This document shows positions 1 through 9,736 of a stretch of 64,000 nt of DNA, piece after piece. This stretch comes from Yarrowia lipolytica (taxonomy: Eukaryota > Ascomycota > Dipodascomycetes > Dipodascales): the NCBI RefSeq assembly GCF_001761485.1, contig NC_090770.1:1798001-1862000 (forward strand), in the 5' to 3' direction. The translations under genes were made by a program, and so were the position numbers. Within the stretch, counting starts at the first letter, position 1, and each line of letters starts with the position of its first letter. The notes under the pieces are model-generated. The model had not been told where the DNA came from, ran no database searches, and saw only the letters and a program-made list of their open reading frames with translations.

Positions 1-1060
1 ATAGAGTCGTCTTCTTCGTCGCATTTTTCGTTGCTTCTTCTTCTTCTGCTCGGCCTCAATCTTCTCCTAAAGCTCCCTCTTCTTCATCTCGAGCCACTCC
101 TCTTTTATATCTCCCTCAGTCCGTTCCCAAGGGTACTTCAGGTCCAGAAGTCAATACACATTCTTGAACTTATTTCCGTCCTCCTCCATCCCTCCAACAG
201 CCACAGACCGGTTCATACCTTCTCCAGTAGCGTGCTGGATCCGGAAACCTCTGGATACGTAGCACAGCGTCTGCTTGTGGGCTAGTTCTTCGATCTTGGA
301 GGTGATAACCAGAGCTCCGGCCGTTCCAGTAAGTAGATGAACAGTGCTAACGACAGCCTTTTCCTCGTTTTCTGAATCAGGTGCGAGCAGAAACGGCTCG
401 TGGTTTGGGCCACTGGATACTTTCCGTCGCTGTATCTAAGAGACGTCTCTGTGTGAAGCAGACAGTCTGCCCTTCCCTTGCAAGATTCAAACCGCACGTG
501 AATCAGCTTTTTGTTCTCACCCAAGTTTCTAACAGACCCGCGATCGTTGCAGACCCTGGTTCCTGGGGAAGACGTGGCAGTACAACCCTCGTCAGCTTCC
601 TTCTCTCAGCCAGTGGTTGTTTCGACACCATTAGAATCAGCTTCATGTGTGGTCTCCATGTCTGAGGTCTCTTTGAGCGGTTCAAAAAGTGTCTTCACGC
701 CCTCGTCACTCTTGTCAATCTTGTCAATCTGGAGCACCTCGTTGCAGCTCAGAGAAGCAGCCACCTTGTGATCTTTGAGCAGGTAAATATGGATGTTTTT
801 GTCATCCAGAGCCTTTTTGGTCCGCGAAACAAGCAGCCTGATACTCTCTCTTCATGTGGATGTGTCCGAATCACGTAAATCAAACCATGGAACGCGTGCC
901 AACACCATGTCGCGTAACAACGTCTCATCCAAGCTGTTGAAAAGAGCACGACTCTCGGAACAGACCTGTCCCAGCCAAATGTACAATTCAAGGTCGCATT
1001 TCTGATAAATTCCAAGCAGAATATCCGGTTGAGCAGGGGTATTGGTGCAAGTAGAAGGGG
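1..1060 (-). pseudogene. Broken unidentified host gene (relic)
   Basis: The minus strand carries protein-like stretches of normal composition that change frame several times and contain in-frame stops, so no single frame is open. Readable islands, in minus-strand order, include LELYIWLGQVCSESRALF near 980, YVIRTHPHEESIRLLVSRTK near 850, NIHIYLLKDHKVAASLSC near 780, KAVVSTVHLLTGTAGALVIT near 330 and KYPWERTEGDIKEEWLEMKK near 90. The 5' part lies toward 1060, and the relic may run past the left edge, where a lysine-rich coil-like tail appears. I do not recognise the family. The composition argues for an inactivated cellular gene rather than a transposon, because no polymerase, integrase or transposase motif is visible. 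Poor base quality could imitate some of the breaks. Confidence 0.45.
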
Positions 1061-1470
1061 TTGAGACAGCATATAGAACTATGGCATGATAGTTACGCGA
1101 CCAGAAGTGTAGTATTTGGTATTATTTTTCAAAGCCCTCACTTCAATAGATGTAGATTATGTTGATCCACGTGATCGATGGACGGAGAAAGTGAAGGCTG
1201 TTGGCTCCCTTTCTGGCTGACATAGTCACTTACTGGTTGACAATAGTTACTTGCTCGATCTCGGTGGATGTTGTGATGTGGACAAGTTATGAGTCTGGTT
1301 CTACTATTACCTCAAGTGAGGCCAGACGATAAGAGAACCAGGATCAGTTGGTCACAGATGATAGGCCTTACAGACTGTACTCCTGTACTCACTCTGGTAT
1401 GTACATACTGTGCTAGGGTACAAGCACAGTGATTCGACCTGCACAGGGTGTGTCACCTCTTTGCTCACTG

Positions 1471-1541
1471 GATGTTCATCGAATGTTCACCAAATGTTCA
1501 CCGTGTTCATCGAATGTTCAACGAATGTTCATCGAATGTTC
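1471..1541. repeat. Short tandem repeat, GTTCATCGAAT-like unit
   Basis: Imperfect copies of an 11-12 base unit of the type GTTCATCGAAT or GTTCACCAAAT follow one another about six times. Confidence 0.8.
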
Positions 1542-1827
1542 CATCAACGGAGTCTTTTGATACCAGTACGGTGAATCTCTTCAACATTGGTTCAGGGCGT
1601 ATTGCAGCAGTCGTTTAAGCAACAAGAACGTCCGGGTTCCGAAGGAGGACCTTCCTCTTCTAGTATTCGGCTTTTTGAGAATGTGTGATGCTATCAACAT
1701 CTCCGTAACGGATGATCTCAAAGGGATCTCTCGTAGAGAGCTACATGTCCATCCGAATATCACCTCATTTTCGAGTCAAGCTGAAACACACATGGGGTCA
1801 AGATCATCACCACCACGGATACACACC

Positions 1828-1851
1828 ATAATAATAATAATAATAATAATA
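1828..1851. repeat. (ATA)n microsatellite
   Basis: About eight uninterrupted ATA/TAA triplets lie immediately 3' of the NET1-like gene. Confidence 0.95.
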
Positions 1852-1864
1852 CATTAACTTATTC

Positions 1865-4800
1865 TTACATAAACTTGTTCATGAGGCTGGCAAACCCACT
1901 GTTCTTCTTCTTTTTCTTGAGCCCAGCTCCAGCACGCTTAGTCTTGGCGGCAGGCTGCTCGTCAGAGTCATCAGAGTCATCAGAATCGTCCGAATCATCA
2001 GAATCGTCAGAAGAGTCGTCGGAGTCGTCGGAGTCGTCGGAGTCATCATCGGAGTCGGACTCCTCCTCCTTTTCGGTCTTCTTCTGGGAGGCTTGAGAGA
2101 ATCGGGGCTGGCTGGAAGGAATGGAGTCCTTCACCTCAGGAACACCCATCTTGGCCAAAGACTGGAGAGACTTGAGATTGGAGAAAGGAGACTTCTTGGG
2201 AGCCTCGCCTTCCTTTTTGATAGCAGAGCCGTTGGCCTCGGGCTTCACTGTAGTGGAAGACTTGGAAGCAGTAGCCTTGGGAGCAGTCTTTGCTGGCTCA
2301 GACATGACAGCCGTCTTTGGTTCAGTCTTGACAGTGGGCTTGGTCTCAGCCTTAGAAGCGGGCTTGGCCCCAGTCTTAGAAGCAGGCTTAGCCTCAGTCT
2401 TAGAAGCAGGCTTAGCCTCAGTCTTAGAAGCAGGCTTCGCAGCAGTCTTCGGCTCAGGCTTGGTAGTAGCCTTCGCGTTCTTGGCAGGAGTCTTGACAAT
2501 GGTTCTCTTCTTGGAGGTGTCCTCGCTGTCAGAGTCACTGTCATCAGAGTCATCATCATCCGAATCGGAATCAGACTCAGACTCAGACTCCTCCTTCATT
2601 GCCTTCTTGGCAGGAGTAGGCTGGGAAGACTTGGGAGCAGTCTGCTTCACTTTGGGAGGAGGTTGGGTGGAAGGAGGCATCTGTGAACTCTTCTTGGCTG
2701 CCGGCTTCGCCTTGATCTCGGGTTTGGGCCCGTTGTCAGAGTCAGAGTCAGAGTCAGAGTCAGAGTCAGAGTCAGAGTCAGAGTCAGAGTCGGAGTCAGA
2801 ATCGGAATCAGAATCAGAGTCGGAGTCAGAATCAGAATCAGAATCAGAATCAGAGTCGGAATCAGAGTCGACATCCATCTTGTCCTCAGCCTGAGAGTCG
2901 GAAACATGCGTGTCCTGGGAAGAAATAGGCGCGGCTTTAGCAGCACCAAGGGTTCGTTTCTTGACCTCAGTCTTTGACTCAGCAGCTTTCTGCTTCGCCT
3001 CAGCTTCGGCGTTTTTCTTGGCCTTTGCTTCTTCAGCCATCTTCTTTGCCTCACGTGCTTCTGCTGCTGCTCGGGCCTTGGCTTCTTTGGCCTCTGCTGC
3101 AGCCCGGAGCTTGGCTTCTTTAGCTTCTGCGGCTGCTCGCGCTCTCGCCTCTTTAGCCTCTGCGGCTGCTCGGAGCTTAGCCTCCCGAGCGGCTTGCTGC
3201 TCGGCCTTCTTCGCTTCCCTGGCCTCCTTTGCCTCCTGAGCGGCCTTGGCTTTGGCTTCTCGTTGCTCCTGAGCTAGTCGGGCTCGAGCCTCTCGCGCTT
3301 CTTCAGCCTCAAGTTGCTTGGCCTTCTCTGCCTCCTCAATCTTCTTCTTGTCCGCCTCAGCTTTGGCGGACCCCTTAGCCGCTTGAGCAGCTTTTTCCTT
3401 GATCTCCACCTCCAGCTTTTTGGCAGCCTCTTTGGCAGCCTTTTCCTTGGCCTCAGCGTCCTTGAGTTTAGCCTCCTCCTTGCGCTTGGCTTCCTCAGCT
3501 GCCCGGACAGCCTCCTCCTTCTTCTTCAGCTCGAGCAGTTTAGCCTCTTCCTCCTTCTTCTTAGCCTCCTCCTTCTTCTTAAGCCTCCTCCTTCTTCTTC
3601 AGCTCGAGCAGTTTAGCCTCTTCCTCCTTCTTCTTAGCCTCCTCCTTCTTCTTAGCCTCCTCCTTCTTCTTAGCCTCCTCCTCCTTCTTCTTCTTGGCCT
3701 CCTCCTCCTTCTTCTTAGCCTCCTCCTCCTCCTTCTTCTTCTTAGCCTCCTCCTCCTCCTTCCTCTTGGCCTCCTCCTCCTTCTTCTTCTTGGCCTCCTC
3801 CTCCTTCCTCTTCTTGGCCTCCTCCTCCTTCCTCTTCTTGGCCTCCTCCTCCTTCTTCAACTTCAGCTGACGTGCCTTCTCGTCCTCGATCATCTCCTTG
3901 CGCGCCTCGGCACCCTCCTGCTCTCGAACCTTTGCCTCTCTTGCACGCATCGCCTCTGCACGGTCATGCTCTTCCTTGGCAGCCATCACGGCCGCCTCAT
4001 GGGCATTAGCAGCAGCTGTGGACTCCCGACGGACACGACGCTTGGTATCCCGGGCATCCTTGCTCACCTGTCTAGCCTTAATTCGAGCAACCTCCTTGGC
4101 GACCTCCTCATCAGCAGCCAGCTTCTCAGCAGCAACTTGCTCCGCCGTCAGACACTTGTAGCTGTTATCAGCCCGCACGCTGAAAGTCTCACGGTAGGCC
4201 ATCAACTGCCCCTTCTGCACCTTGTTGTTGGCAATGTCGAGCTGCTTGTTGGCGGCCTCAGCCAGTGCGGAAAAAGTGCAATGAACCAGTCGGTGTCGAG
4301 CTAACTCAATATCGGGAGAGTTACTCTCCTGGGCATGCTTCCACCCCAACCACGCGTTCAGAGAAGCCTTTGCTTTGGCAGGAGAAATGTGGTCGCCCAA
4401 CTCAGAAGGAATATGGTACTGGGGGCTCTTAATGTGAAGCCGAAGAGCCTGCTGAGTGAGCCGGCTCTCCTCGATGGCAGCCTTTTGTTGAGCACGGGCC
4501 TGCATGAGAGCTGTGGGAAACTTGCCATCGTCACTAAACTCAGCCAAGAAAGAAGTGTCGCTCTCAGGCTCGGGCTTGCGCTCGACCCTTGGCTCAATCT
4601 TGGCACGCTTGGCAACAGGCTCCTTGTCTTTAGACTCCTTTGAGGTGGGCTCCTTCTTCACAGGAGGCAAGGAAATTGCCTTCTGTGCGTGGGGAGGGCT
4701 CTTCATGGGGGAACCCTGGATAGCTGCCTTGGGCTGCGGCGACAGAACGGGTGTCTGAATGGTATCGAGAGAAGTGCTGCCTCGAACAGGGGTGGGGTTT

Positions 4801-5672
4801 GACACATTTCCCTTATCAACAACAGTGGATCCGAGCTTGGAAGAAAGACGGATGGGTGTAGATGATCCGGCAGCAACCTGGCTGCTCTCCAACTGAGGAT
4901 AATGGTTGTTGGAAGCAGGAGGAGAAGGTCCAGTCGTCGAGGACGAGGCGAAATCTGGCCGGGGAGGGGGGATCAGCGAGGTAGTAGAACTCTCCAGAAT
5001 GGAGTTGTGGCCGGTTCCGGTGCCTCCCTGGCTGTATCGGGAACGAGGACGTCGAACAGTCACTGTGTGGGCGTAGATAGCCTCCTCTTCCATGGTGTGG
5101 TCGAACGACTCGGGATCACGCACGCCAAACCCGTCGGAGTAGACGGACGAGTCCCGCTTGAGTCGCTTGGTGATCTCTTTGGGCAGTGTGTATCGTCTTC
5201 GCTTGCGGCCATCTCTGCTCATGGTGCTATCATCGACCTGTGCTTCGATCTTAGACACCTCTCCTGCCTCTCCCACATCCTCCTCTAGAAATCGGATGCC
5301 AGGAGCCTCGCCCTGAAACTTGCGGAACTCCTCAATGTCTGTGGGCAGCCGCAGAATCGCTCTCACCACATCTCCGGACTTGAACACGTCTCCAGACACA
5401 AAGCTGGGCGACAGGTCGAGGCCAGTGTCGCTCTGCAGGAAGTCGATCCGGGGCTCAAAGTTGTCAGGGTAGATGGACTTGAACCGCTCGGCAATCTCGT
5501 GGCACAGCTCCAGCAAGGAAGATCGCGGGTCCGTGAAATGCAAGAACTTTTTCTCCACCCGCATGCCTGCTTCGTCGATAGATCGCGTCTGCATGGACCG
5601 GTCCGGAGCCCATGTAGTAACGGTCTCGGACTCCAGACAGGGCGAAATTGCGTACACTTGGAGTCGCAACAT
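1865..5672 (-). CDS. NET1: NET1/DNT1-like nucleolar Cdc14-anchor protein, one frame break
   Basis: The ATG at 5672 opens a frame to 3579, and the following frame runs to the TAG-free end at 1865. Together they would encode about 1268 residues. Residues 1-110 (MLRLQVYAISP..., FLHFTDPRSSLLELCHEIAE, DVFKSGDVVRAILRLP) match the N-terminal domain of fungal Net1/Dnt1 proteins, which anchor the phosphatase Cdc14 in the nucleolus and act in rDNA silencing. A Ser/Pro-rich middle is followed by a long KKEEEAK charged helix, alanine-rich coil repeats, a Ser-Asp repeat (2737-2875), acidic patches, a conserved-looking SLAKMGVPEVKDS motif and the end SGFASLMNKFM. The frame changes at 3579-3581, where the recurring GAGGAGGCTAAG unit carries one extra T and creates TAA. 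This lies in a tract where about 60 bases (3512-3571) recur at 3593-3652, so it may be a sequencing or assembly slip or a real mutation. The family call rests mainly on the N-terminus. Confidence 0.8.
2737..2875 (-). repeat. Coding Ser-Asp (TCTGAC) hexamer repeat
   Basis: About 23 copies of a six-base unit read TCAGAG, TCAGAA or TCGGAG on the plus strand and encode Ser-Asp dipeptides in the NET1-like protein. The pattern mixes synonymous codons, so the peptide repeat is partly preserved by selection and not only by slippage. A second acidic Ser-Asp tract lies at 1960-2070. Confidence 0.9.
3500..3860 (-). repeat. Coding Lys-Glu-rich repeat with an internal duplication
   Basis: The unit KKKEEEAK is repeated many times. 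A 60-base block including AGCTCGAGCAGTTTAGCCTC occurs twice (from about 3530 and about 3600), which shows recent expansion. The frame break of the NET1-like gene lies between the two copies. Confidence 0.85.
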
Positions 5673-5762
5673 GGGTGAGCCTTAGTCAGAAGCGCGCGTG
5701 TGTGGTAATTGAAATTGGGCGTTGTAAAATTTAAAAAACCGCCCACGCCTGTTCAATGTGCC

Positions 5763-5880
5763 TTTAGGGTTAGGGCGCATGCAATTTTCTTGCCCATGCT
5801 TGATGGAGTCGCCCAAGGTGGTTTGAGTTCGTTACCAACCAGATAGACGGCGTTTGTGGCTCGCGTAGATGGGGTTAGGG
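5763..5880. promoter_or_regulatory. TTAGGG motifs upstream of the NET1-like gene
   Basis: TTTAGGGTTAGGG at 5763-5775 lies 90 bases upstream of the start codon, and GGGGTTAGGG follows at 5871-5880. Such motifs are bound by Tbf1- or Tay1-type Myb factors in related yeasts. Their role here is inferred from position and sequence only. Confidence 0.5.
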
Positions 5881-6665
5881 CATTGGAAGGGGCGATTGAG
5901 CTGAGAGTTCTTGTGTTGAGTGCGATTTGAGGTGTTTTCAGCGACTATTTGTGCTTGGGTTTTTGGGATGTTGTAGATGACAATGTGAGAAGCTGAAGTA
6001 TTGTACTTTGGTGTACTTGAGTTTGGTCAGAGTTGTTACATAGAGTCAACTAAAGTTTAATTATAACAAATCATGCTTAACAAAAGCAAGAAGGAAAAAT
6101 GGGAGAAAAAGAAGGGAAAGAAAAAGAAGAAAAAAGAAAACCAACATGATGCGTGGAACCTGGGCAGAATCGGTGCAATTCAATGGTAATGTGTCAATGA
6201 AGTGATGTACAAGTATTTCTATTGTACAGTGCGAATACTTGTACTACAGTATGTAGATACTTTTATCGTAGTTGTATCATAGTTATATAATAGTGGTGGT
6301 ATTGCTTATAGTGCTATACTGGTATGTACTGTACTGTACGCCGATACATACTTGCGCTAGTAGCTATATGCGATCCAAATCAGCTTGGTATGGACACAAT
6401 TCATGACATTCCACCTACTTGTTTTCTGACAAGAACGAATATTGTACGAGTACGAGTATAGTAAGTACTTGAATACTGTATATACTTGTAGTGATGTATA
6501 TACTTGTAGTGATGTATATACAGAATTGTACTGGGATGTACTTTATGTACTCGTACAGTATGTACTGTATGTACTGTACTTGAAGTGCAATATTATACTG
6601 GTATATACTGTTCTCGTACATACATGCCCCGCTGTTATCTCTTTATCATTCATAATAAATCATAT
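5881..6665. other. Intergenic between NET1-like and HFD3-like genes
   Basis: No gene is seen. From 6200 on the DNA is AT-rich and packed with GTAC/TACTTGTA words, including two and a half direct copies of an 18-base unit, TATACTTGTAGTGATGTA, at 6479-6521. A purine-rich tract lies at 6070-6145. Confidence 0.6.
6479..6521. repeat. 18-base direct repeat, TACTTGTA-containing
   Basis: TATACTTGTAGTGATGTA is repeated head to tail slightly more than twice, in the 3' flank of the aldehyde dehydrogenase gene. Confidence 0.85.
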
Positions 6666-8267
6666 CTACTTAATAAACACCGACATAATCTGAGCAATGG
6701 TGATGAGCAGCTCATTTCGTTTGGCGTACGCAACAAGGGCGGCAATAATGATCCAAAGCAGCTTGTTGCCGAGAACTCGCTGAAGAACAGTAGCGTCGGG
6801 TCGGCCGGTTCGAGGAATCAGAACCGGTGGGAACAGGGTTCGGAGCACCTTCATCTTGTACTCGGAGTAAGGAGGGTACCGGTAATACATGAGGTATTCA
6901 AAGAAGGGCCAGGTGGGCTGTCCCATAACGGCCTGCTTGTGGGTGAAGACATCGAAGGAGAACTTTCCATGGTATGCTCCGGTTCCGGAAGCTCCAACTC
7001 CACTGAGAGGCAGAGAGGCCAGTCCGACCTGCTCAATGACCTCGTTGATGTTTACAGAACCAGCTCGGATTCGGGTCTGTAGCCAGTCCACCTCCTTGGG
7101 GTCGTCAGAGAAGATGTACATGGCCAGGGGGGTGTCATGGTTTCTTGTGACGTAATCAACCTGCTGGCCGAGGGTTCGGGGCTTGATGATGGGGATGATG
7201 GGTCCGAAAATCTCGTCCTGCATGAGAATGTCGTCATCTGGAACGTTGGAGACGATTGTGGGCTGGATGAACTTTTGGTCTTCGTCGGCGTTCTCGAGTC
7301 CACCCACCTGGATGTCTCCCTTGGTCTGGGCGATCATGTTGTGAATACGCTTCCAATGGGGCTTGGAAATGATATGGGACAGATCGGGGTGGTGGGCGTC
7401 TCTCTTGGAGCCGTATCGTTCTTGGAGCACCTCCTTGATACAAGCGACGAGCTCGGCCTCCTTTTCGGGAGCAACCAAAATGTAGTCTGGAGCGACACAG
7501 ATCTGGCCGGCGTTGACAAACTTGCCCCACACGATTCGCCGAGCGGCCGTCATAACGCTCTTGCAGTTGGAAGTGATGAACACGGGTGACTTGCCACCAA
7601 GCTCAAGAGCTAGAGGAGTCAGGTTCTTGACCGCGGCCTGGGCGATGATTCGACCAACGGCTCCGTTTCCGGTGTACATGATCTTGTCCCAATGCTGGGT
7701 AAGAAGGGCGGTGGTCTCGGGGACACCTCCGTAAACAACCTGGATGATACCGGGGTCCAGGGCCTCCTTGAAGATTCGGCCAAGAACAGCGGAAGTGTGG
7801 GGAGACAGCTCGGACATCTTGAGCACGATGGGACAGCCGGCAGCAATGGCGGCAATCACAGGTGAGATGTTGAGCATGACGGGGTAGTTCCAGGGAGTGA
7901 TGACCAGCACCACTCCCAGAGGAACGGGTCGGATTCGGGGGTTGGCAAACTGGAAGGGGCCTCCGGGGTTCTCCACCTTTTCTTCCTTGACCCACTTTCG
8001 CAGGTTCTTGATGACGGTGGAGAACTCGTCTCGAACAAACAGTACCTCGGTGAGCTCGGTTTCGAACCTGGGTCGATGGAGATCCTTGGTGACCGCCTCG
8101 TAGATGTTGTCGAGGTTGTCGTAGAACTTGAACCACAGGGTTCGCAGCTGCTCGAGACGGTAGTCGACAGAGTCGAGCTTGCCGGTCTCGAAAGAGTCTC
8201 GAAGACGTTGCAAGTTGCTGTCAAACGTATCGATTGGCGTAGGAGGAGTGATTGTTTCCCAGGACAT
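6666..8267 (-). CDS. HFD3: Fatty aldehyde dehydrogenase, membrane-anchored
   Basis: The product (533 aa from ATG at 8267; an upstream in-frame GTG is not preferred) oxidises long-chain fatty aldehydes to acids with NAD(P)+, the last step of alkane assimilation and part of sphingolipid-derived aldehyde breakdown. It has the whole class 3 ALDH fold: PWNYPVMLNISP near residue 125, the general base in LELGGKSP (Glu222) and the nucleophile in NAGQICVAP (Cys257). The C-terminal 30 residues hold one hydrophobic segment (LWIIIAALVAYA) followed by Lys-Arg, as in tail-anchored fatty aldehyde dehydrogenases of the ER or peroxisome. Y. lipolytica is known to have four such genes. I assign HFD3 from the linkage with ERG5, which I recall to lie close by on chromosome A. 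The enzyme family is certain; the paralogue number is less so. Confidence 0.93.
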   Translation of the reverse strand: MSWETITPPTPIDTFDSNLQRLRDSFETGKLDSVDYRLEQLRTLWFKFYDNLDNIYEAVTKDLHRPRFETELTEVLFVRDEFSTVIKNLRKWVKEEKVENPGGPFQFANPRIRPVPLGVVLVITPWNYPVMLNISPVIAAIAAGCPIVLKMSELSPHTSAVLGRIFKEALDPGIIQVVYGGVPETTALLTQHWDKIMYTGNGAVGRIIAQAAVKNLTPLALELGGKSPVFITSNCKSVMTAARRIVWGKFVNAGQICVAPDYILVAPEKEAELVACIKEVLQERYGSKRDAHHPDLSHIISKPHWKRIHNMIAQTKGDIQVGGLENADEDQKFIQPTIVSNVPDDDILMQDEIFGPIIPIIKPRTLGQQVDYVTRNHDTPLAMYIFSDDPKEVDWLQTRIRAGSVNINEVIEQVGLASLPLSGVGASGTGAYHGKFSFDVFTHKQAVMGQPTWPFFEYLMYYRYPPYSEYKMKVLRTLFPPVLIPRTGRPDATVLQRVLGNKLLWIIIAALVAYAKRNELLITIAQIMSVFIK

Positions 8268-9103
8268 TGTGGCGGAAGTTGTACACCCAACATTTCCGGT
8301 CTCTCTCACTGTCTTATACTAGCGCCTATTCGATTTCACGAGGACGAGGGGTAGAGGCTAATAGCCATAGGCTCCAGCTTAAGGGTTAGTGGCGAGACAT
8401 GTTTTCTTCAGGTGGAGGGGGTCTGTCGAGAAGCTGGACATTTAGTGGCCAACAATTGCTGTCTTGACGCTCCATTGAGTCGCTAGACACTCTTTATCGT
8501 CTCTTCAAGTGCCCAGAAACATCAATGTCAACCATGCACATGTCCTGATATCTGCCGCCAGATAAAAACCTTGAGCACACCATGCCTTTTTTTTGCAGGT
8601 AATGTGGGGTTGTGGGGTCGGGTCTCAGACAGGAACTAGACCCTTGGTGGGGCATATCTAGTAGAGAAGAGATTGACTATTGGTTGTAGGTCGGCTGCTT
8701 TCTTTGGATTCGTCGATTTCTCCGCAGATGACTGTTCTATCGGCCTGTTGTCCCTCGTGTGCATTTCCCCGTACTTTGCCCCAGTGCATGGCTAGTTATT
8801 GATTTGTCGTATTTGGCTCTCCCAAAATCACTTTTTTGATTACTCTCAGTCCAAAAGTTGAGCCGACGACTGGGTATGAATTAGAGTTTCGAGAATGTGG
8901 GGCGGAGGATTCGAACACGCGACCCTGAGTTGTAGTTGGAGATTAAGTGCCGGGTTCTAGTTGGAGGTTTAACAAAATGGTGAATAATGGTGAATAATAG
9001 TGAATAGTAGAAAAGGTGATCGATCCAATGCCAACTACGCGAATAATCCAATAAATATAATATAGCACTTCACTTCTGGATGCAACTTTCTACCCCTAGT
9101 TTT
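8268..9103. other. Promoter region and intergenic DNA
   Basis: This holds the upstream region of the aldehyde dehydrogenase gene and the 3' flank of the next gene, which is transcribed in the same direction. AAGGGTTAGTGG near 8381 resembles the TTAGGG-type motif. No coding sequence or RNA gene is convincing. A TTCGAA word near 8908 recalls a tRNA T-loop but has no matching stem. Confidence 0.55.
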
Positions 9104-9670
9104 TCACCCCTTGACCAGATCTCTCTCCAAAGTGCGAAGACGTCTGAACTCAACCGCAACCTTGTCAATAGGCTGTCCAGAGACAATGATGATCCAAAAA
9201 ATGATGTTGCGCATGCCAAAGTAGGTAAAGTCGTCGAGAACTTTCATTCCCAGCCGATTCCACGCCTTTTGCTCGTCGGGTATGTTCTTCTTGTGGTCGG
9301 GACAGTCTTCGGGTCCAAGAGGCACCTGTCTACCCACAATGGTCTTCAGTTTCTGGAGGGAGGTTGCACCGGCACGCAACGTTGACATTCGAGTGATGTC
9401 CTTGGCGAGTTCGTTGGGACTGGTATTAGTGAGAGCAGCTCCCCAGCCAGTGGGCTTGTTGGCAGCTGTCAACTTCTTCTGTGCTTCTAGCTGTCGTTTG
9501 AGGTCGTCCAACTCGCCCAGAGCAGCAACGAGGCGCTGTTGCAACTGTGCGTTATCCGATTGAAGTTGGTTTTTGACGGCTTCGAACCCGGCTCTTTCGA
9601 GTTCAAGTTCCTTCTGGACGAGGTCCTTGAGTGGCTGCAGGTACTGTTCCCAGGAGGACTCGATGAACAT
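9104..9670 (-). CDS. Coiled-coil protein of unknown function
   Basis: I do not recognise this gene. From the ATG at 9670 it gives 188 residues. A heptad-rich segment (about residues 15-75, KELELERAGFEAVKNQLQSD and following) is followed by a more globular part with FGMRNIIFWIIIVSGQPIDK, which is hydrophobic but ends in a charged helix. An in-frame ATG lies 22 codons upstream at 9736, but a TATA-like element (ATATATAA, minus strand, 9721-9728) falls between the two ATGs, which favours the downstream start. The product could be a subunit of a coiled-coil complex. I have no evidence for which one. Confidence 0.7.
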   Translation of the reverse strand: MFIESSWEQYLQPLKDLVQKELELERAGFEAVKNQLQSDNAQLQQRLVAALGELDDLKRQLEAQKKLTAANKPTGWGAALTNTSPNELAKDITRMSTLRAGATSLQKLKTIVGRQVPLGPEDCPDHKKNIPDEQKAWNRLGMKVLDDFTYFGMRNIIFWIIIVSGQPIDKVAVEFRRLRTLERDLVKG

Positions 9671-9720
9671 GTTGCAAAGGAGTATTGATGAGGGAGGGAG
9701 AATCGCGGCTCCTCCTTTGG

Positions 9721-9728
9721 TTATATAT
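9721..9728 (-). promoter_or_regulatory. TATA-like box of the coiled-coil gene
   Basis: ATATATAA on the minus strand lies about 50 bases upstream of the ATG at 9670. If used, the upstream ATG at 9736 would not be transcribed. Confidence 0.5.
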
Positions 9729-9736
9729 CGCGGCAT

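Larger units (their letters stand above)
1061..1864. other. Intergenic, downstream of the NET1-like gene
   Basis: I see no convincing gene. It holds a short tandem repeat around 1471-1541 and an (ATA)n run at 1828-1851, just beyond the stop of the NET1-like gene. The palindrome-like word TACTTGTAC and its relatives (for example near 1400-1430) recur here, as in many intergenic stretches of this window. Confidence 0.6.

Noticed and set aside
1875-3616. Long plus-strand frames rich in Ser-Glu and Leu opposite the NET1-like gene
   Set aside because: They arise from the Ser-Asp and Lys-Glu coding repeats read backwards.
8895-8935. TTCGAA word in a possible T-loop
   Set aside because: The flanking bases do not pair as a T stem and no other tRNA parts are present.
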